64,000 nt of DNA, from NCBI GenBank assembly GCA_002785985.1, contig NHNU01000026.1, positions 1-64,000 on the forward strand. Reading direction: 5' to 3'. Position 1 is the first letter of the stretch. The number at the start of each line of letters is the position of its first letter. The translations under genes were made by a program, and so were the position numbers. Positions 21,136 through 31,922 of the stretch are shown piece by piece. The notes under the pieces are model-generated. The model was not told the DNA's origin. It saw only the letters and a program-made list of their open reading frames with translations, and did no database searches. The stretch comes from Microcyclosporella mali. Its lineage: Eukaryota > Ascomycota > Dothideomycetes > Mycosphaerellales > Mycosphaerellaceae.

Positions 21136-22355
21136 TTGATGGACCTTGATAAGAAGAGCGCACGATACCTCGACCAATATAGGACCTACTTCATTGGCGC
21201 TGACTTGCTAAAGGTCCCTACGCCATGTGACCGCCACAAATTCAACGACGAGGTGCTCCACACCAGAGCTTCTGCAACGCCGAGTCACCTAGTCTCCAGC
21301 CGCAACGCCAAGCGCTCTGATGGAATAACACAAACAAGAGCCGAAATGGAATAGCCTCTGTGTTCCGAAGAACATGCAAGTCCAGACAAAACATTTTCTC
21401 GTTGCCAGGATGGGCCACAGTGATAGAGTCACCATTACTCAGGTGATTACTGCACTGCATCGGACGCAGAAATCCCGTCTCCCGTCTCCAGACGATCTAC
21501 GAAGTACCGCCGCCGTCCAAGGACTACCACGCCTGACCCACGATCAAGCGCGTTTCGTTGCTCGCTGGCACTAGACACTCCTTCTTCTCCTCGCCTGTCA
21601 GCCTCACTTCCAGATTACCGCAGTGTATCTCGTAGTCAGTCAATTCGTTGGAGACGCCGGGACATGCTACGTCGCCCAGGCAAATTTGGTCGCCCCGATG
21701 GTCAAGTAAGCAGGCGGTTCTCGGTCTGTTTGCGATCAACGAATGTGCAAAACTCAAATGCAACGTCAGTCAGACGTGCGTTTCCTCCTTCCTCTTCTCC
21801 ACTGCAGGTGACTAGCTCTGAAGAACAATCGCCGTATTCAGCTTTGCAGTCGGCCTTCCTTGATACGCTCTTCTTCTTCATCCTCTTCTTCTCCTCTCTG
21901 TTTGAATGGAAATCTCACGCCCTTGTATATGTCCACAAACCTCTCGACTCATGACTCCAAGAACGTGTGTGCACGCCGCTGTACATGACCACCACCAATG
22001 CTCCTATCACTCCCTCCAAAAGCACAATCACCCCAACTCGCTCACTACCGGGAAACTTGTGATTCCGAGCTTGTGCCCAATCTCCGACTCGTGTCGTCCC
22101 CAAGGAGACAGAATCTCACCACTGTGCAATGTGGCATGAAAAGCACCGCCAATCTGACCACTCGCCCATCCTCCCACGATCACAAGAGATCTCCAGTACG
22201 TTCATCTGGCATACACACATCGCGTGCCAACATGTCGTGCGCGCGATCAGCATAAACATGCACAATCGCGTCCGAAAAGGAAGTGCATCAAATAAGTTTC
22301 ATTCAGTAAGGTACACTTCCTGGTAGACCTCCTTTGCACAACACAGGGCCTTTGC
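21136..22355. other. Gap without supported gene
   Basis: Contains pyrimidine-rich stretches around 21780-21900 and short frames on both strands. No domain or RNA gene was seen. Confidence 0.45.
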
Positions 22356-23819
22356 CTAAGAAGTTTTCGTGACCACATCTTCAACTTGTTTCACGGCCCT
22401 CACAAGCGTGGTTTCAACCACTCTCCAGTACACATGAGCAACAAGAATGACCGTCGACAGTAGGACGAGCCATCCTGACATCAAACAAACAAGCCAAAGC
22501 GCGGTCGTCTCTGGCCTCACCAATTCCAATACATTCATCTGTAGCGCAAATCCTGCCGAGTGTAACAGTGGTCCATGTACCAAGTACAAAGAGTACGAGA
22601 TCCGTCCCAGGTATCGTGCGATCGGAGAACTCAGGTATTTCTGGATGGCTTGGTTGCTTTGAATCGACCAAATGACCAAGATCGCAGCAATCGTGTGCCA
22701 AAACATGAACGGTCTGAGGTGTGGGTCTGTTTTGTATAGGAGAGGAGTAGCCGTGTACAGCCAGGCGAACCCAGGCGTGTTTCCCGCATCGTCGTCAGGA
22801 AATGAAAGCAAAAAGAGCGCAGTGAGCAAAAGGCCAGCCTTGTACCATCTCGTTTGTGAAGAGAGTGCTTTGACTTTTGAAGTCCAAGAACCCGCTGCAG
22901 GGAGGTACAGGGTCTTCTCAATGAGTGCGCTGTACTTGGTGCGGATTGGCATCTCGAATTCGTCCTCGTTTTGCCAGAGAGAGGCTTGAGCAACAAAGGC
23001 ACCTCCAATAAAGGCTGCAATGTCCCATCTCCCATAAGTGAGCACAGACAGGAACACGACCACGGTCAACGTGGATCTCCACAAGCTTTTCAGCTTGGCC
23101 GACAACAGCAGGAGAACAAAGACCGCGATTGAGCCTCTGAACTCCACTGGAACAGTCCAGGTATGAGGATCGTAATCACTGTAGAAGAGTCTCCATTCCA
23201 TCGGATTCGACCATTGCCACCACATCCTCGCATAATCGTCCCACTGTGCCATGAACTCCTGGTGACTGGGTGGATGTTGTTCCGGCGAGCCTGTCAACCA
23301 TTGGCTTGTCTGAAAAGCCCTGCCTGCTTCAAACGCCCCTAAGAACGCTGCCATCATGACTATGAGCATACTAATGGTCGCTGGCAGGAATAGTCGGAAC
23401 CACCGCCTCAGGGCTGTTGAGCTCAGATGCAGGAGAGCTTGGCTTCGTTGTCCATTGTCAAGTGCCGCGAGGAAGCTGTGACTCAGAGCGTACCCAGATA
23501 TCGTAAAGAAGAGCGTGACCATAGCTCGTCCGCGGACCAGGAGACAGATTATGGGGAGCTGATGGATGCGTCCCCAAATCTGACTGTCCACGTGGCCGGA
23601 ATAGCCATAAGTGATGGTCTTCGTGTAAGGGAAGAGGAAGTGAAAGTTGAAGACGACCAGACATGCGAGGCCACGCAAGCCATCATAAGCGGTATTTCGA
23701 GAAACAGATCGTGGATGTGTCGTTTTCTCCAAAGCAGCTATCGTGGTGGGAAGTTCTTTACTCGTGCTAAAATCATGCCGCGTAGGTGAGCTGGCATTGG
23801 GCTGTTCTCTCCTAGGCAT
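22356..23819 (-). CDS. Acyltransferase 3 family membrane protein
   Basis: 487 residues, intronless, ATG at 23819. The family marker DGLRGLA is at 46-52, followed in the first helix by the conserved His60 (FNFHF). About ten hydrophobic segments follow, matching the OafA/YrhL-type integral membrane O-acyltransferases. These move acyl groups from CoA donors onto sugars, sterols or secondary metabolites in the membrane. Conserved C-terminal features include RYLGRISYSLYLVHGPL. Many fungal relatives occur in accessory or secondary-metabolite regions, but no other biosynthetic gene is next to this one. The acceptor substrate cannot be deduced. Confidence 0.85.
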   Translation of the reverse strand: MPRREQPNASSPTRHDFSTSKELPTTIAALEKTTHPRSVSRNTAYDGLRGLACLVVFNFHFLFPYTKTITYGYSGHVDSQIWGRIHQLPIICLLVRGRAMVTLFFTISGYALSHSFLAALDNGQRSQALLHLSSTALRRWFRLFLPATISMLIVMMAAFLGAFEAGRAFQTSQWLTGSPEQHPPSHQEFMAQWDDYARMWWQWSNPMEWRLFYSDYDPHTWTVPVEFRGSIAVFVLLLLSAKLKSLWRSTLTVVVFLSVLTYGRWDIAAFIGGAFVAQASLWQNEDEFEMPIRTKYSALIEKTLYLPAAGSWTSKVKALSSQTRWYKAGLLLTALFLLSFPDDDAGNTPGFAWLYTATPLLYKTDPHLRPFMFWHTIAAILVIWSIQSNQAIQKYLSSPIARYLGRISYSLYLVHGPLLHSAGFALQMNVLELVRPETTALWLVCLMSGWLVLLSTVILVAHVYWRVVETTLVRAVKQVEDVVTKTS

Positions 23820-25567
23820 AGAATCAAATTAATTCCGATCTTCGGGCAAGAGATGCAATCAAACTGACATTGTCGAGTCAAGGCTCGAATGGCGATATCC
23901 TATAAGAAGCTCCTCATCTTCGGCTGTTGTACAGTTTTGCCGCGTCATCATGGAGTATGGAAGATATGCAAATATCTTAGCAAAGGATTGAGTCTCATCA
24001 AACGACGAACTAGCAGTAGAAGTCCAGGAGAAGAGTCGATGCTTGTAGATGAACGACACCACATTGACCAAACTTGAGAGGATCCATTGGTCATGGGGAG
24101 AGGGAGACCTATGTGTTCAGTCGACCAATGCAGATACGATGGCTTCATCGAGACACCCCTCACAAGCCATCAATGAGAAAGGCCTCCCAAAGGACCGGAG
24201 ATCGCTGACAGCTCGACCGCTCCATGATCGAAAGATTGTCATAAAGGGCAAGGTGGTTAAGCATAAGACACGCCATGGTTGCTCGTAGTTGGTTGTGACT
24301 TCAGAGGAGGTGAGACCTTCACTCGCGTGCTCGATATGGTCGCTGGCAAGGCTAGCGCCGCCAGTGTCTGCTCTACCATGGGACAACACCGGCTCGCCTC
24401 ATCTGCTCAATCGTGGACCAAACATGGTTGACGCTGCAAACGGACAACGAGCCCGTAGAGATCAGAGAACGGTATTTCATGGGTCAGCTGTGGTACTCGT
24501 TAGCAGTTCGCAGGCTTCTGTAACGGGTTGTGCGTTGGCAGATTTATTACTGGGGACGTGCACGGTACGAGTCACTTATAGCGGTACAGTCTCAGCCTGC
24601 GCCATGAGACCTTTGAAACTACCGAATTAGGAAGGAAGTGCAGGCTAATTCCCATCTAGAACACGCTAAATGCGAGACCTCTCGACCCTTTCGTAGAATG
24701 TGTCTGATGGATACCATGGCATCGTCAAGCCCTTCTCTTGACATACCTAGCTGATCATAAGCCCTCGTGTGACTAGTCACAGCTTTCAATCGAGGTCGAT
24801 GTCCAGGCGTAGAAACGCCTCCTTCTCACTCACCCATGGGATGATGGACATTGCGATGACCGACTCCTGCACCATACAAGCATCCATACTTATACGATCC
24901 TTCGTCTAATTGCAATCACTGGCTTGCCCCTTGAAGTTCTTGCCCATGTTCTGTGCCAAAGTATTCACATTACCAACCAATAGTCCGCACTTCTATTCGC
25001 ACGATGGTCGGAGGATGACTGGCAGTGCAACGTTGTTCCGGGAAGATGCTACTTGCGAATCCTGGTCGCTGGCAAGACATCCTGGATTCCGTATACCAGC
25101 AACGAAGGTGAGGATATCTTTGTCTGGAGAGATTGACCCGGACGAGATACCTAGCAAGATCCCACAAGGGTGAAAACCGGCAATTCTGCTTCTCTACAAC
25201 AAGCAGCCTTGGCAGCATCTTCGGAGCCTTGACATTGCAAGATCACAATGAGATTATGGATGTGGACGCCGGCAGTTATAGATCTCAACGTTGCTGATCA
25301 TGAAACTCCGCACAAAAAGCATACGCCTCGCATGGAGAGCACATAACAAGCAGGTTGTCGGCATGGCGAATGGTCGGGTAGTTCAATCTGACCTCCCCGC
25401 GGGATTTCCTCCTCTTTGCATATCCCGAAACGTCAACATCAAAGGAATCGGCGAGCTGTGTGCGAATGACTCGTCGATAGGTCTCGAAATACTCTTGCTA
25501 GCTTTACTGGGAACGCGCATTGCGATTCTGATGAAGCAAGAGAGCGGCGTCAAGTGCCCCAGGTGCC
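23820..25567. other. Gene-poor stretch of 1.7 kb
   Basis: Short frames on both strands (such as 24289-24630 plus) carry no recognisable domains. No tandem repeat or tRNA-like B box was seen. Confidence 0.45.
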
Positions 25568-26693
25568 TCACGCGGTAACACCCAAAGCTGCATAGACTGC
25601 CAGCACATACTGTCTCGTGCGTTCGATACTGGGTCCCACGGGGCTTAGTCGATTCATCACGTATGCCATCGTCAATCGCCTCTCAACGTCCATCACGACG
25701 ATAGAGCCACCGCGGCCGTACCAGAAGCAGATCTTGCCTTCAGGAAGCCAGTCGAATGCCGTGTCTTTGCCTGTCAGTCCAAAGCCGAGACCGAAGCGAA
25801 CAGGACAGCCCATCACCAGGTCTTTGCCAAACGCCTGCACATGGAAGATCATTTCGATGATTTCCGGCTTCAAGAGACGCACACCGTCTTTTTCTCCCCC
25901 TAGCGAAATTGAAGAGAGAATTTTGACCAGAGCCCGGGCATTGGTGTATCCGTTGGCACCTCCCACCTCGGCGCTTCGGTATCTAGGATCGTTCGCATCT
26001 GCTGCATCGCTCACAGCTTTAGCACCAGCTATGGTCTTCGCTGGGATGGATCCCGGTGTTGCTTCAGGATGTGCTGCCGATGGATCTTGTATGATGTCGG
26101 CAACGCGATTTAAATCTGCATCTCTGCAACCCAATCGAAAGTCTGCGTGCAAAGGCGCAGAGATTTCTTCCTCGATGAATCTTGTCAAGGTCTTTCCAGC
26201 CGTCCGTGTGTCCGTGAGTCACGCCATGATAGCCGGACGCCGTCCCTGGCTGCCAAAAGGGTCTCTGCTTCGCCAACAGCGCAGTTGAATTGTCAACGTC
26301 GAATATGTCGCCGAAATCGAGATCGTCGTCCCAACCAGACAGCCCGGATGTATGCGACATGAGCATCCTGAACTCAGTTTCGTCCTTGTCGGTAAACTCA
26401 GGCCAGATGTCGATGACCCCTGTCGTTGGCTCGACTAAACCACGATCAATGACCATCAATCCTGCGAGACTCGTCACCGTCTTGGTTGTACTGAAGACAT
26501 TGCAGATGGTGTCCCGATCCCAAAGCGTTTCGTGTGCTCCGTCCTTGTAGCCAGCCCAGATGTCGACGACATTCTCGCCATTGATGTTGACAGCGACCGC
26601 TGCACCGCACTCATCGCCGGATGCTACCAGAGTTGAGAGGAGTCCCTTCACAGCTTTAAACTTAGTAGCACAATGACCCTGTACATCTGCCAT
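25568..26693 (-). pseudogene. Frameshifted serine beta-lactamase-like esterase
   Basis: Two overlapping minus-strand frames together make a class C beta-lactamase/EstB-type hydrolase. The first starts at ATG 26693 and carries the nucleophile motif S68-T-T-K71, HTSGLSGWD and the Tyr155 motif SGYHGVTHGH. The second (from about 26188) resumes with GKTLTRFIEEE and ends after the WYGRGGS box. Between the Tyr motif and GKT the family normally has about ten more residues. Here they are missing and the frame changes near 26195-26212, with no GT available for an intron. All active-site motifs are otherwise present, so the break looks recent. Fungal relatives are cytosolic or secreted esterases or transesterases. 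Sequence error remains possible. Confidence 0.7.
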
Positions 26694-27545
26694 GGTCCTG
26701 TGACGAGTACATGCAGCCCAGGTATGCCCCTAGTCGAATGGCTCGTGATTGTCGTCGTCCGCGAACGTGTTTGCCGGTAAATTGAGCCAATCTTCCAATC
26801 TTGCTCTGCTTGGAGGACATCTTGTACCAGAAGCGGACTTTCGGCCTCTGAAAACCTGCGTCAGTCGGAGCGGGTTTTGGAGCATATCTCCAGGAGAAGT
26901 GAGTGCGAATGAGACATGATCACGAATTTTGATGTATCGAGGAATCCATCGCGTCGTGTCTGGGGAGAGTCCGGGAATTTTCGGGCGCAGCGTCCGAGGA
27001 TCTCAAATGTCAAGCCTTCTTGGCCTGCACTCCCTCTCGCCAATTTCTTCTTGGCTTCTCACACACCCCGTGCCATCTCATCAATGCCCTAATGCTGTAT
27101 CGAGACGCATGTGCTCTGACAAAGGCTTGCGGGAATAGATTTCGCGCGATGATACGTGGCTTATGGCCGAAGCAACAGGATGCGCTTCGTCTGCTCGCCA
27201 AACTCCATGACAGTGTGGCGATGCATCCATCAGGCAGAGATCATGGATCAAGCAAGAAATCTCCCCAGCCATCATCAGCACAGCTGAAGACGACGAGTAG
27301 TGGAGGCTGTCGCGTGGCTATGATGGACACATCATCTACGCGCGGCGTCTCGGAGCGATGACGTGCGGCAGAATTCTTGTGACAATCGGCAAGCATCCAC
27401 GCAAGCACTGCACATGTACGCGAGCACATCCCTACAAGAAGGTAAGGAACACCAGACTTCTCTCCATTAATTGTCCTAGCACAATTCTTCTATCCCTCTC
27501 GGATTCGTCATCTCCACACAACACCCCCCGTCACTTACTTCCAAC
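26694..27545. other. Gap before the core gene block
   Basis: Short frames only. The last 150 bp are CA-rich with CT runs, as expected for a fungal promoter and 5' UTR of the gene at 27546. Confidence 0.5.
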
Positions 27546-28790
27546 ATGGCCACCAGCGACGAGAAAGCTCCTCCGACGATGCCTCCGCGACCAACAGACC
27601 AGAACCCAGCCCTCCCTCCCCGGCCCGTCGAGCAAGGCACACTACCAGCATACAACCCTCAAGACTACGCGAACCAGCCGACAGACACGACTCAGCAATT
27701 CCAGCCTCCACCACAGCGACTGAGCTTGGAACAAGAAGACATCTCCTCTCCCATCCACTTCACTCGCGATCCGCACAAGCTCATAGGATACCTCGTGCCA
27801 TTCCCCAAACCGCGCCTTCACAACATCCCTGCCGACCGCGTGCCGCAGCGCTTCCTGATCTATACCCCGCCTCCTCCGCCCATCAGCAGCGACTGGAAGG
27901 AAAAGCACGCTGATGAAAAGGAGACCAAGATCCACAAAGTGCAGCGCAAATGGCAGGAGGAATTGCGCGCGGCGAAGACTAGCGAGGCCAAGACTGCGTC
28001 GTGGAAGGGCGTCAAATCAAAGGTCACCAAGGGCATCAACTGGGGGATGAGCCAGACCAAAACTTCGAGTCTGGAGTTCCTGACTCGCATCAATCCAGAG
28101 CAAGAGCAAGATCCCAAGGACAAACATGCCGAGGACGGTCACGATGAGGGAGAGCAGACCAAGAAGACCATCAAGTTAGAGGAAATGCGCCTCATTTACC
28201 CAGCCTCCATGCCCGGCGAACCTCAGCAAATCCGCGAAGAGTTTGTGAACACAATGCTCCGTTCCAAATCCAAAGCGCAGCGCGACGCCATCATAGCCAC
28301 CGGCCTGCTTCCCGTCAGCCTCGCCATCGACGTCCTTGCCACCCTCATCTGGCCATTTGGCGGTCTCCTCGAGATAGACTCTGTCTGGCTGTACTCCAGC
28401 ATCCGCGGCGCCAAAACCAGCCGCAACGTCACCAAACGCTTGACCTCCACCTCCACGAGCAACAATCACGACGAAGACACTCTAGCGCTCAACTTCACTC
28501 CATCCCCGCGTCTTCAGATTCTTGAGAAATATCTCGCGGCGAAGTGCCACGAAAAAGATCCGAAGATGTTTCCAGATTTCATGGCTGCACCTAGTGAAAC
28601 GGAGGTGTTGGAGGCGATCGGGTGGACGCCTACCTCCAAGGGTGGCGCGGAGAAGAATTGGGAGGACGAGCAATTCGAAATTGCCGAGGTGAAGGATGAT
28701 CTGAAGGAGACGTTCAAGAAAGGGGCGAGGGAGTGGGTGAAGTGGAGCAGAGAGTTCGAGGAGAAACCTGAGAAGGCCTTGAAGCATTGA
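27546..28790 (+). CDS. Conserved fungal protein of unknown function
   Basis: 414 residues, intronless, ATG at 27546 in good context (caacATGg). The first 65 residues are Pro-rich and disordered. A folded segment around 75-105 (LIGYLVPFPKPRL) precedes a charged helical linker. Residues about 245-300 contain a hydrophobic stretch (LLPVSLAIDVLATLIWPFGG) that may insert into or lie on a membrane. The C-terminus is acidic and helical. The pattern is of a widely conserved Pezizomycotina protein, but I cannot name the family. Its 3' end overlaps the convergent ORF ending at 28714. Confidence 0.8.
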   Translation: MATSDEKAPPTMPPRPTDQNPALPPRPVEQGTLPAYNPQDYANQPTDTTQQFQPPPQRLSLEQEDISSPIHFTRDPHKLIGYLVPFPKPRLHNIPADRVPQRFLIYTPPPPPISSDWKEKHADEKETKIHKVQRKWQEELRAAKTSEAKTASWKGVKSKVTKGINWGMSQTKTSSLEFLTRINPEQEQDPKDKHAEDGHDEGEQTKKTIKLEEMRLIYPASMPGEPQQIREEFVNTMLRSKSKAQRDAIIATGLLPVSLAIDVLATLIWPFGGLLEIDSVWLYSSIRGAKTSRNVTKRLTSTSTSNNHDEDTLALNFTPSPRLQILEKYLAAKCHEKDPKMFPDFMAAPSETEVLEAIGWTPTSKGGAEKNWEDEQFEIAEVKDDLKETFKKGAREWVKWSREFEEKPEKALKH

Positions 28791-29069
28791 GCAGGATGGC
28801 GATGTAGCCGAAGGCTTGTGAATACTCTTCCATCACGGCTTCTGCTCTGAACGTGCCAGCTGAGGATTGGATGACCTCCTCGAGCTTGTTGAGTGTCATG
28901 TTCTTGTCAATGGTAATTTCTGGTGCGCTGGTTTCGATGACTGAGCCTGCGCTTAGTGGCAACTGCGGCGTAATGTGGCCAGGGACAGGACTCATAGCAC
29001 ACCAGTCCAGTCATCTGGGACCGCGAAGATGATGTGCATCGCCTGGGACACCGTGTCTTGTGCTTTCAT
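28714..29069 (-). CDS. Small spliced protein, 5' end uncertain
   Basis: Exons 29069-29003 and 28946-28714 are joined by a 56-nt intron (GTGTGC..CGCAG) that keeps frame across DDWTG/SVIETS. Coding-like sequence (VRNQTEHALPIRVPWNIFG) continues in the same frame upstream to about 29146 without an ATG, so a further 5' exon is likely. The product contains AMHIIFAVPDDWTG and helical sequence, with no recognised domain. The last 77 nt overlap the end of the convergent gene at 27546-28790, unless another intron removes that segment. Confidence 0.4.
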
Positions 29070-29274
29070 TGGGAAAGATGCTCTTCCGGAAACTTCGAGA
29101 GATCGTCCAAAGATATTCCAGGGCACTCTGATTGGCAGTGCATGTTCTGTCTGGTTCCGCACATAGACATCAGGGTTCCATCATCGTAAAAAAGTGTGTC
29201 ACGTAGAGCCCTGATCTTTTCTCGTCGGTATGAACCTTTCCACCTTGTAGTTTCAACCTCGGACGTTGACACTC

Positions 29275-30288
29275 TCACTCAGATGTCCCAACCAATTTCA
29301 AAGCCTTGTCGACCATCGCAGCCGCCCTTCCCACTTCTCCTCCTTCACGCTTTGCCTCTTTGACACCCAGCTCGAAAGCGATATGCATGTTGAGCTCTAC
29401 GAAGACATTCATTCTCTCTTCCACGTCGTCGTATACCTCGCTCTCCAGATTGCGGGGTGCGCCGAACAAGTTCAGATAGCCAAATGGATTACTTCGTTTC
29501 GAGAGCATATGTGCTTCAGTCTGCCACAGCGGGAACAAGGCAGCTGTCTTACGTGCTTCAGCTTGCAGGTCAGGAGGCGCTCGTGTGAGACCAACAGTCA
29601 GCAGCTGAGAGAGAGTCGTGAGTTGGTGGACCAGAAGTTTATTGCTTCCCAGATTTGTTGCCGGTTTGGTCGCTGACCACTTCGCTGGAGTAGTCGACGC
29701 GGCTCCTCCCTCGTGCCAAGAGAGCAAGTTCTGAAATGTCTGGAGAGTCTTGACCCAGCCTCCGGCAATGCTGACCACAGCCTCCCCATTAGCCCCCAAC
29801 AACCAATCCAAAACGTCGAGAGATGACGAGCGAATTTCAGTGCTGAGGTGAGTGAGGCCTGCGCGAGTATACAGCAGAGTCTGCTCCAGCGAGCCCACTT
29901 GGTTTCTCGGCAACATTTTGAGCAACTTCAAAAGCTGCTGGCGTACCGACGCGCTCCCGTCCATGATCAAAGGCTGCGCTTTGCTCAAGATGACAGAGGC
30001 AGGCTGTGGCAACGATATAGGTCCAGCCGCCACGGCCGTTATCAGCCATGTCAGAGCATCTCGTCGCTGTGTCTCGTTCTTGCTGCTGAGAAGGGAGAGA
30101 TTGTGATTGAACAGCGACGAAGCGTCTCGACCACTTTCGGTCAGACTCTGCTGTTTGAGGACGATTGATTTGGCGGCGAAGCTGGTATCCGTGGCATTGG
30201 TGTTTTTTGGACGTGCTTTGCCGACTTTCAATTTCGCTTTCTGAAAGTCTTGCTTCTTTTCTTTCTTCTTCTTGGCCGAGGAGCCCAT
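29275..30288 (-). CDS. IPI1: Pre-rRNA processing protein Ipi1
   Basis: 337 residues, single exon, ATG at 30288. The lysine-rich N-terminus (MGSSAKKKKEKKQDFQKAK), the KVGKARPKNTNATDTSF segment and the following HEAT-like helices with ALTWLI are diagnostic of Ipi1/TEX10. In yeast, Ipi1 forms the Rix1 complex with Rix1 and Ipi3. The complex acts in the nucleolus and nucleoplasm in ITS2 removal and pre-60S maturation. Length is as expected. The start lies 246 bp from the divergent roadblock gene, so both probably share a promoter. Confidence 0.9.
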   Translation of the reverse strand: MGSSAKKKKEKKQDFQKAKLKVGKARPKNTNATDTSFAAKSIVLKQQSLTESGRDASSLFNHNLSLLSSKNETQRRDALTWLITAVAAGPISLPQPASVILSKAQPLIMDGSASVRQQLLKLLKMLPRNQVGSLEQTLLYTRAGLTHLSTEIRSSSLDVLDWLLGANGEAVVSIAGGWVKTLQTFQNLLSWHEGGAASTTPAKWSATKPATNLGSNKLLVHQLTTLSQLLTVGLTRAPPDLQAEARKTAALFPLWQTEAHMLSKRSNPFGYLNLFGAPRNLESEVYDDVEERMNVFVELNMHIAFELGVKEAKREGGEVGRAAAMVDKALKLVGTSE

Positions 30289-30534
30289 ATTAATTTATCC
30301 AAAGTCGAGGCAGAGAGTGATTCTTGTGGTGGCCGCTGTCAGATGTGTCATGAGTGATGTTCAAGGTCAGTCGAGGGATTTTTGATAGTAAAGATTCTCG
30401 AGGAAGTCACGTTCAGGTCGTGGCCGGAGATTGTTCGGCTGAAATCCACACGTCTTCCAGCAACGCGCTCTCTCCCGAGTCCATCTATTGATTCCGACCT
30501 CGCAAAAGCTACCATGCGGTAATACGATTCTACG

Positions 30535-30984
30535 ATGATGCAACAGCCCTCTCCTTCTGAGGAGACAGCAGCTCTCCTTGCTCGTCTCTCCAATCGGTCC
30601 GGCGTCCAAGGCACTCTCATTCTCTCACGCGATACAGGAGCAATTGTACGCTGCTCGGGCCTCGAAGACGATGAGAGCGAGCCCGCGCCTCCCGGGAGTA
30701 GCCATGGTGCAGAGGGCAATATGAGGAAGAGCAAGGGTACAAGGAAGGCTGAAGAAGTGGCTCGGCTGGTTTGGAAGTTCGTCCAGAGTGCGGGTGAGAT
30801 GGTGGAGGAGTTGAATGGGGAGTCGGATGAGGCGAAGTTACTAAGGGTGAGGACGAAGAAGAATGAATTGGTGGTTGTACCAGGTGGGTTTCATCTTGTT
30901 CGACATGTCAGGGAACGTGGTTTTGACATTTGGATAGATTCAAAGTTCCTCCTGGTTGTGATTCACGATACACCTCCAGCGTGA
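30535..30984 (+). CDS. Roadblock/LC7 family protein
   Basis: Exon 1 is 30535-30883. A 54-nt intron (30884-30937) is removed in phase 1 so that ..VVVP joins DSKFLLVVIHDTPPA, giving 131 residues. The fold begins TAALLARLSNRSGVQGTLILSRDTGAIVRCSG and ends with the typical LLVVIHD strand. An acidic, Gly/Ser-rich insertion separates the halves. Roadblock proteins are dynein light chains or regulators of small GTPases; fungal dynein light chain roadblock type is the usual assignment. It is divergent from IPI1. Confidence 0.85.
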   Translation: MMQQPSPSEETAALLARLSNRSGVQGTLILSRDTGAIVRCSGLEDDESEPAPPGSSHGAEGNMRKSKGTRKAEEVARLVWKFVQSAGEMVEELNGESDEAKLLRVRTKKNELVVVPGGFHLVRHVRERGFDIWIDSKFLLVVIHDTPPA

Positions 30985-31411
30985 TGAAGTACTCCACAAC
31001 AACTCAAGCCTTGATAACCAAAGCACAAAGGCTGCAGCCGGCAATCAACCTCTCCCAGATGAGGACGAGCGAGCCATGGCACAAACCATGATCTCAACAA
31101 CTCACAACTGAGTCAGTCGAAGCTGATGTCCACTGCCCATACGGTGCTGTGAGTCTCCCCCCGGCGGTCAAAGTTTCGAGCGGCTATAACAGTTGTGTAT
31201 GGTCATTGATCATAGACGATGTACAGATGTGCCAGGAGCGCGATCAGTGGAGAAGGACGGAGCAGTATGGCGGCGAACGACAGCACAGGCCGAACGGCCA
31301 TCATAAAACTGACAGTCAAGCACGAGCTGAGATGAGACTACCAAGGATCGACTCATCAGTCTTCATGCTGGAACGACATCAGAGAACACCAAGTCAAGCA
31401 ACTTCACCTTC
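30985..31411. other. Intergenic gap
   Basis: Convergent 3' regions of the roadblock gene and the SnoaL-like gene. No feature was recognised. Confidence 0.55.
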
Positions 31412-31922
31412 TCACCAATGCTCCTCCCCAATCTGCACCTCATTCACATCCACTCCATCCCGAAACCACCTCCCCTCCTCGCCGATTTCCACATCATTCC
31501 CACTCATCTGCCGCTTCCTCATCCTTCCATCCTCGGCAAACGTCCAGTCCTCCAGACCGTAACATCGCTTCCACTTCAGTCCGTCGTGCGAGTCTTGGTA
31601 TTCGTACCAAAACTGCACTGCAATCTTGTTGTCGGAAAACGCGAAGAGTTCCTTGCGCAAGCGATAGTTGTGCTCTTTCTCCCACTTGGCTGTCAAGAAG
31701 GAGGTGATGGCAGCATGACCTTGGAGGAAAGAAGCGCGATTACGCCAGATGGTGTCTTCGGTGTATGCCTTGGCGACAGCAGAGGGGTTTCTCCAGAGGG
31801 AGTCAGAAGCGCCGAAAGGGTTGAAGGGTCCAGAGATGAACTCACCTTGTATTCCAGAGATCTTGAGCTTTCTTCACCTTTGCGCGAGCTGTTTCTTCTG
31901 AAAATGGTGGTGCGAGTGACAT
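31412..31922 (-). CDS. SnoaL-like (DUF1348) small protein
   Basis: Exons 31922-31846 and 31790-31412 join in phase 2 to give 151 residues. The sequence follows the DUF1348 pattern: MSLAPPFSEETARAKVKKAQDLWNT, AYTEDTIWRNR, the FLTAKWEKEHNYRLRKEL stretch, then AVQFWYEY and YGLEDWTF. This is an NTF2/SnoaL cone fold. Family members are small cytosolic proteins conserved in bacteria and fungi, without a settled reaction. The C-terminal tail (VNEVQIGEEHW) is slightly longer than usual. The start faces the Zn2Cys6 regulator across 850 bp. Confidence 0.85.
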
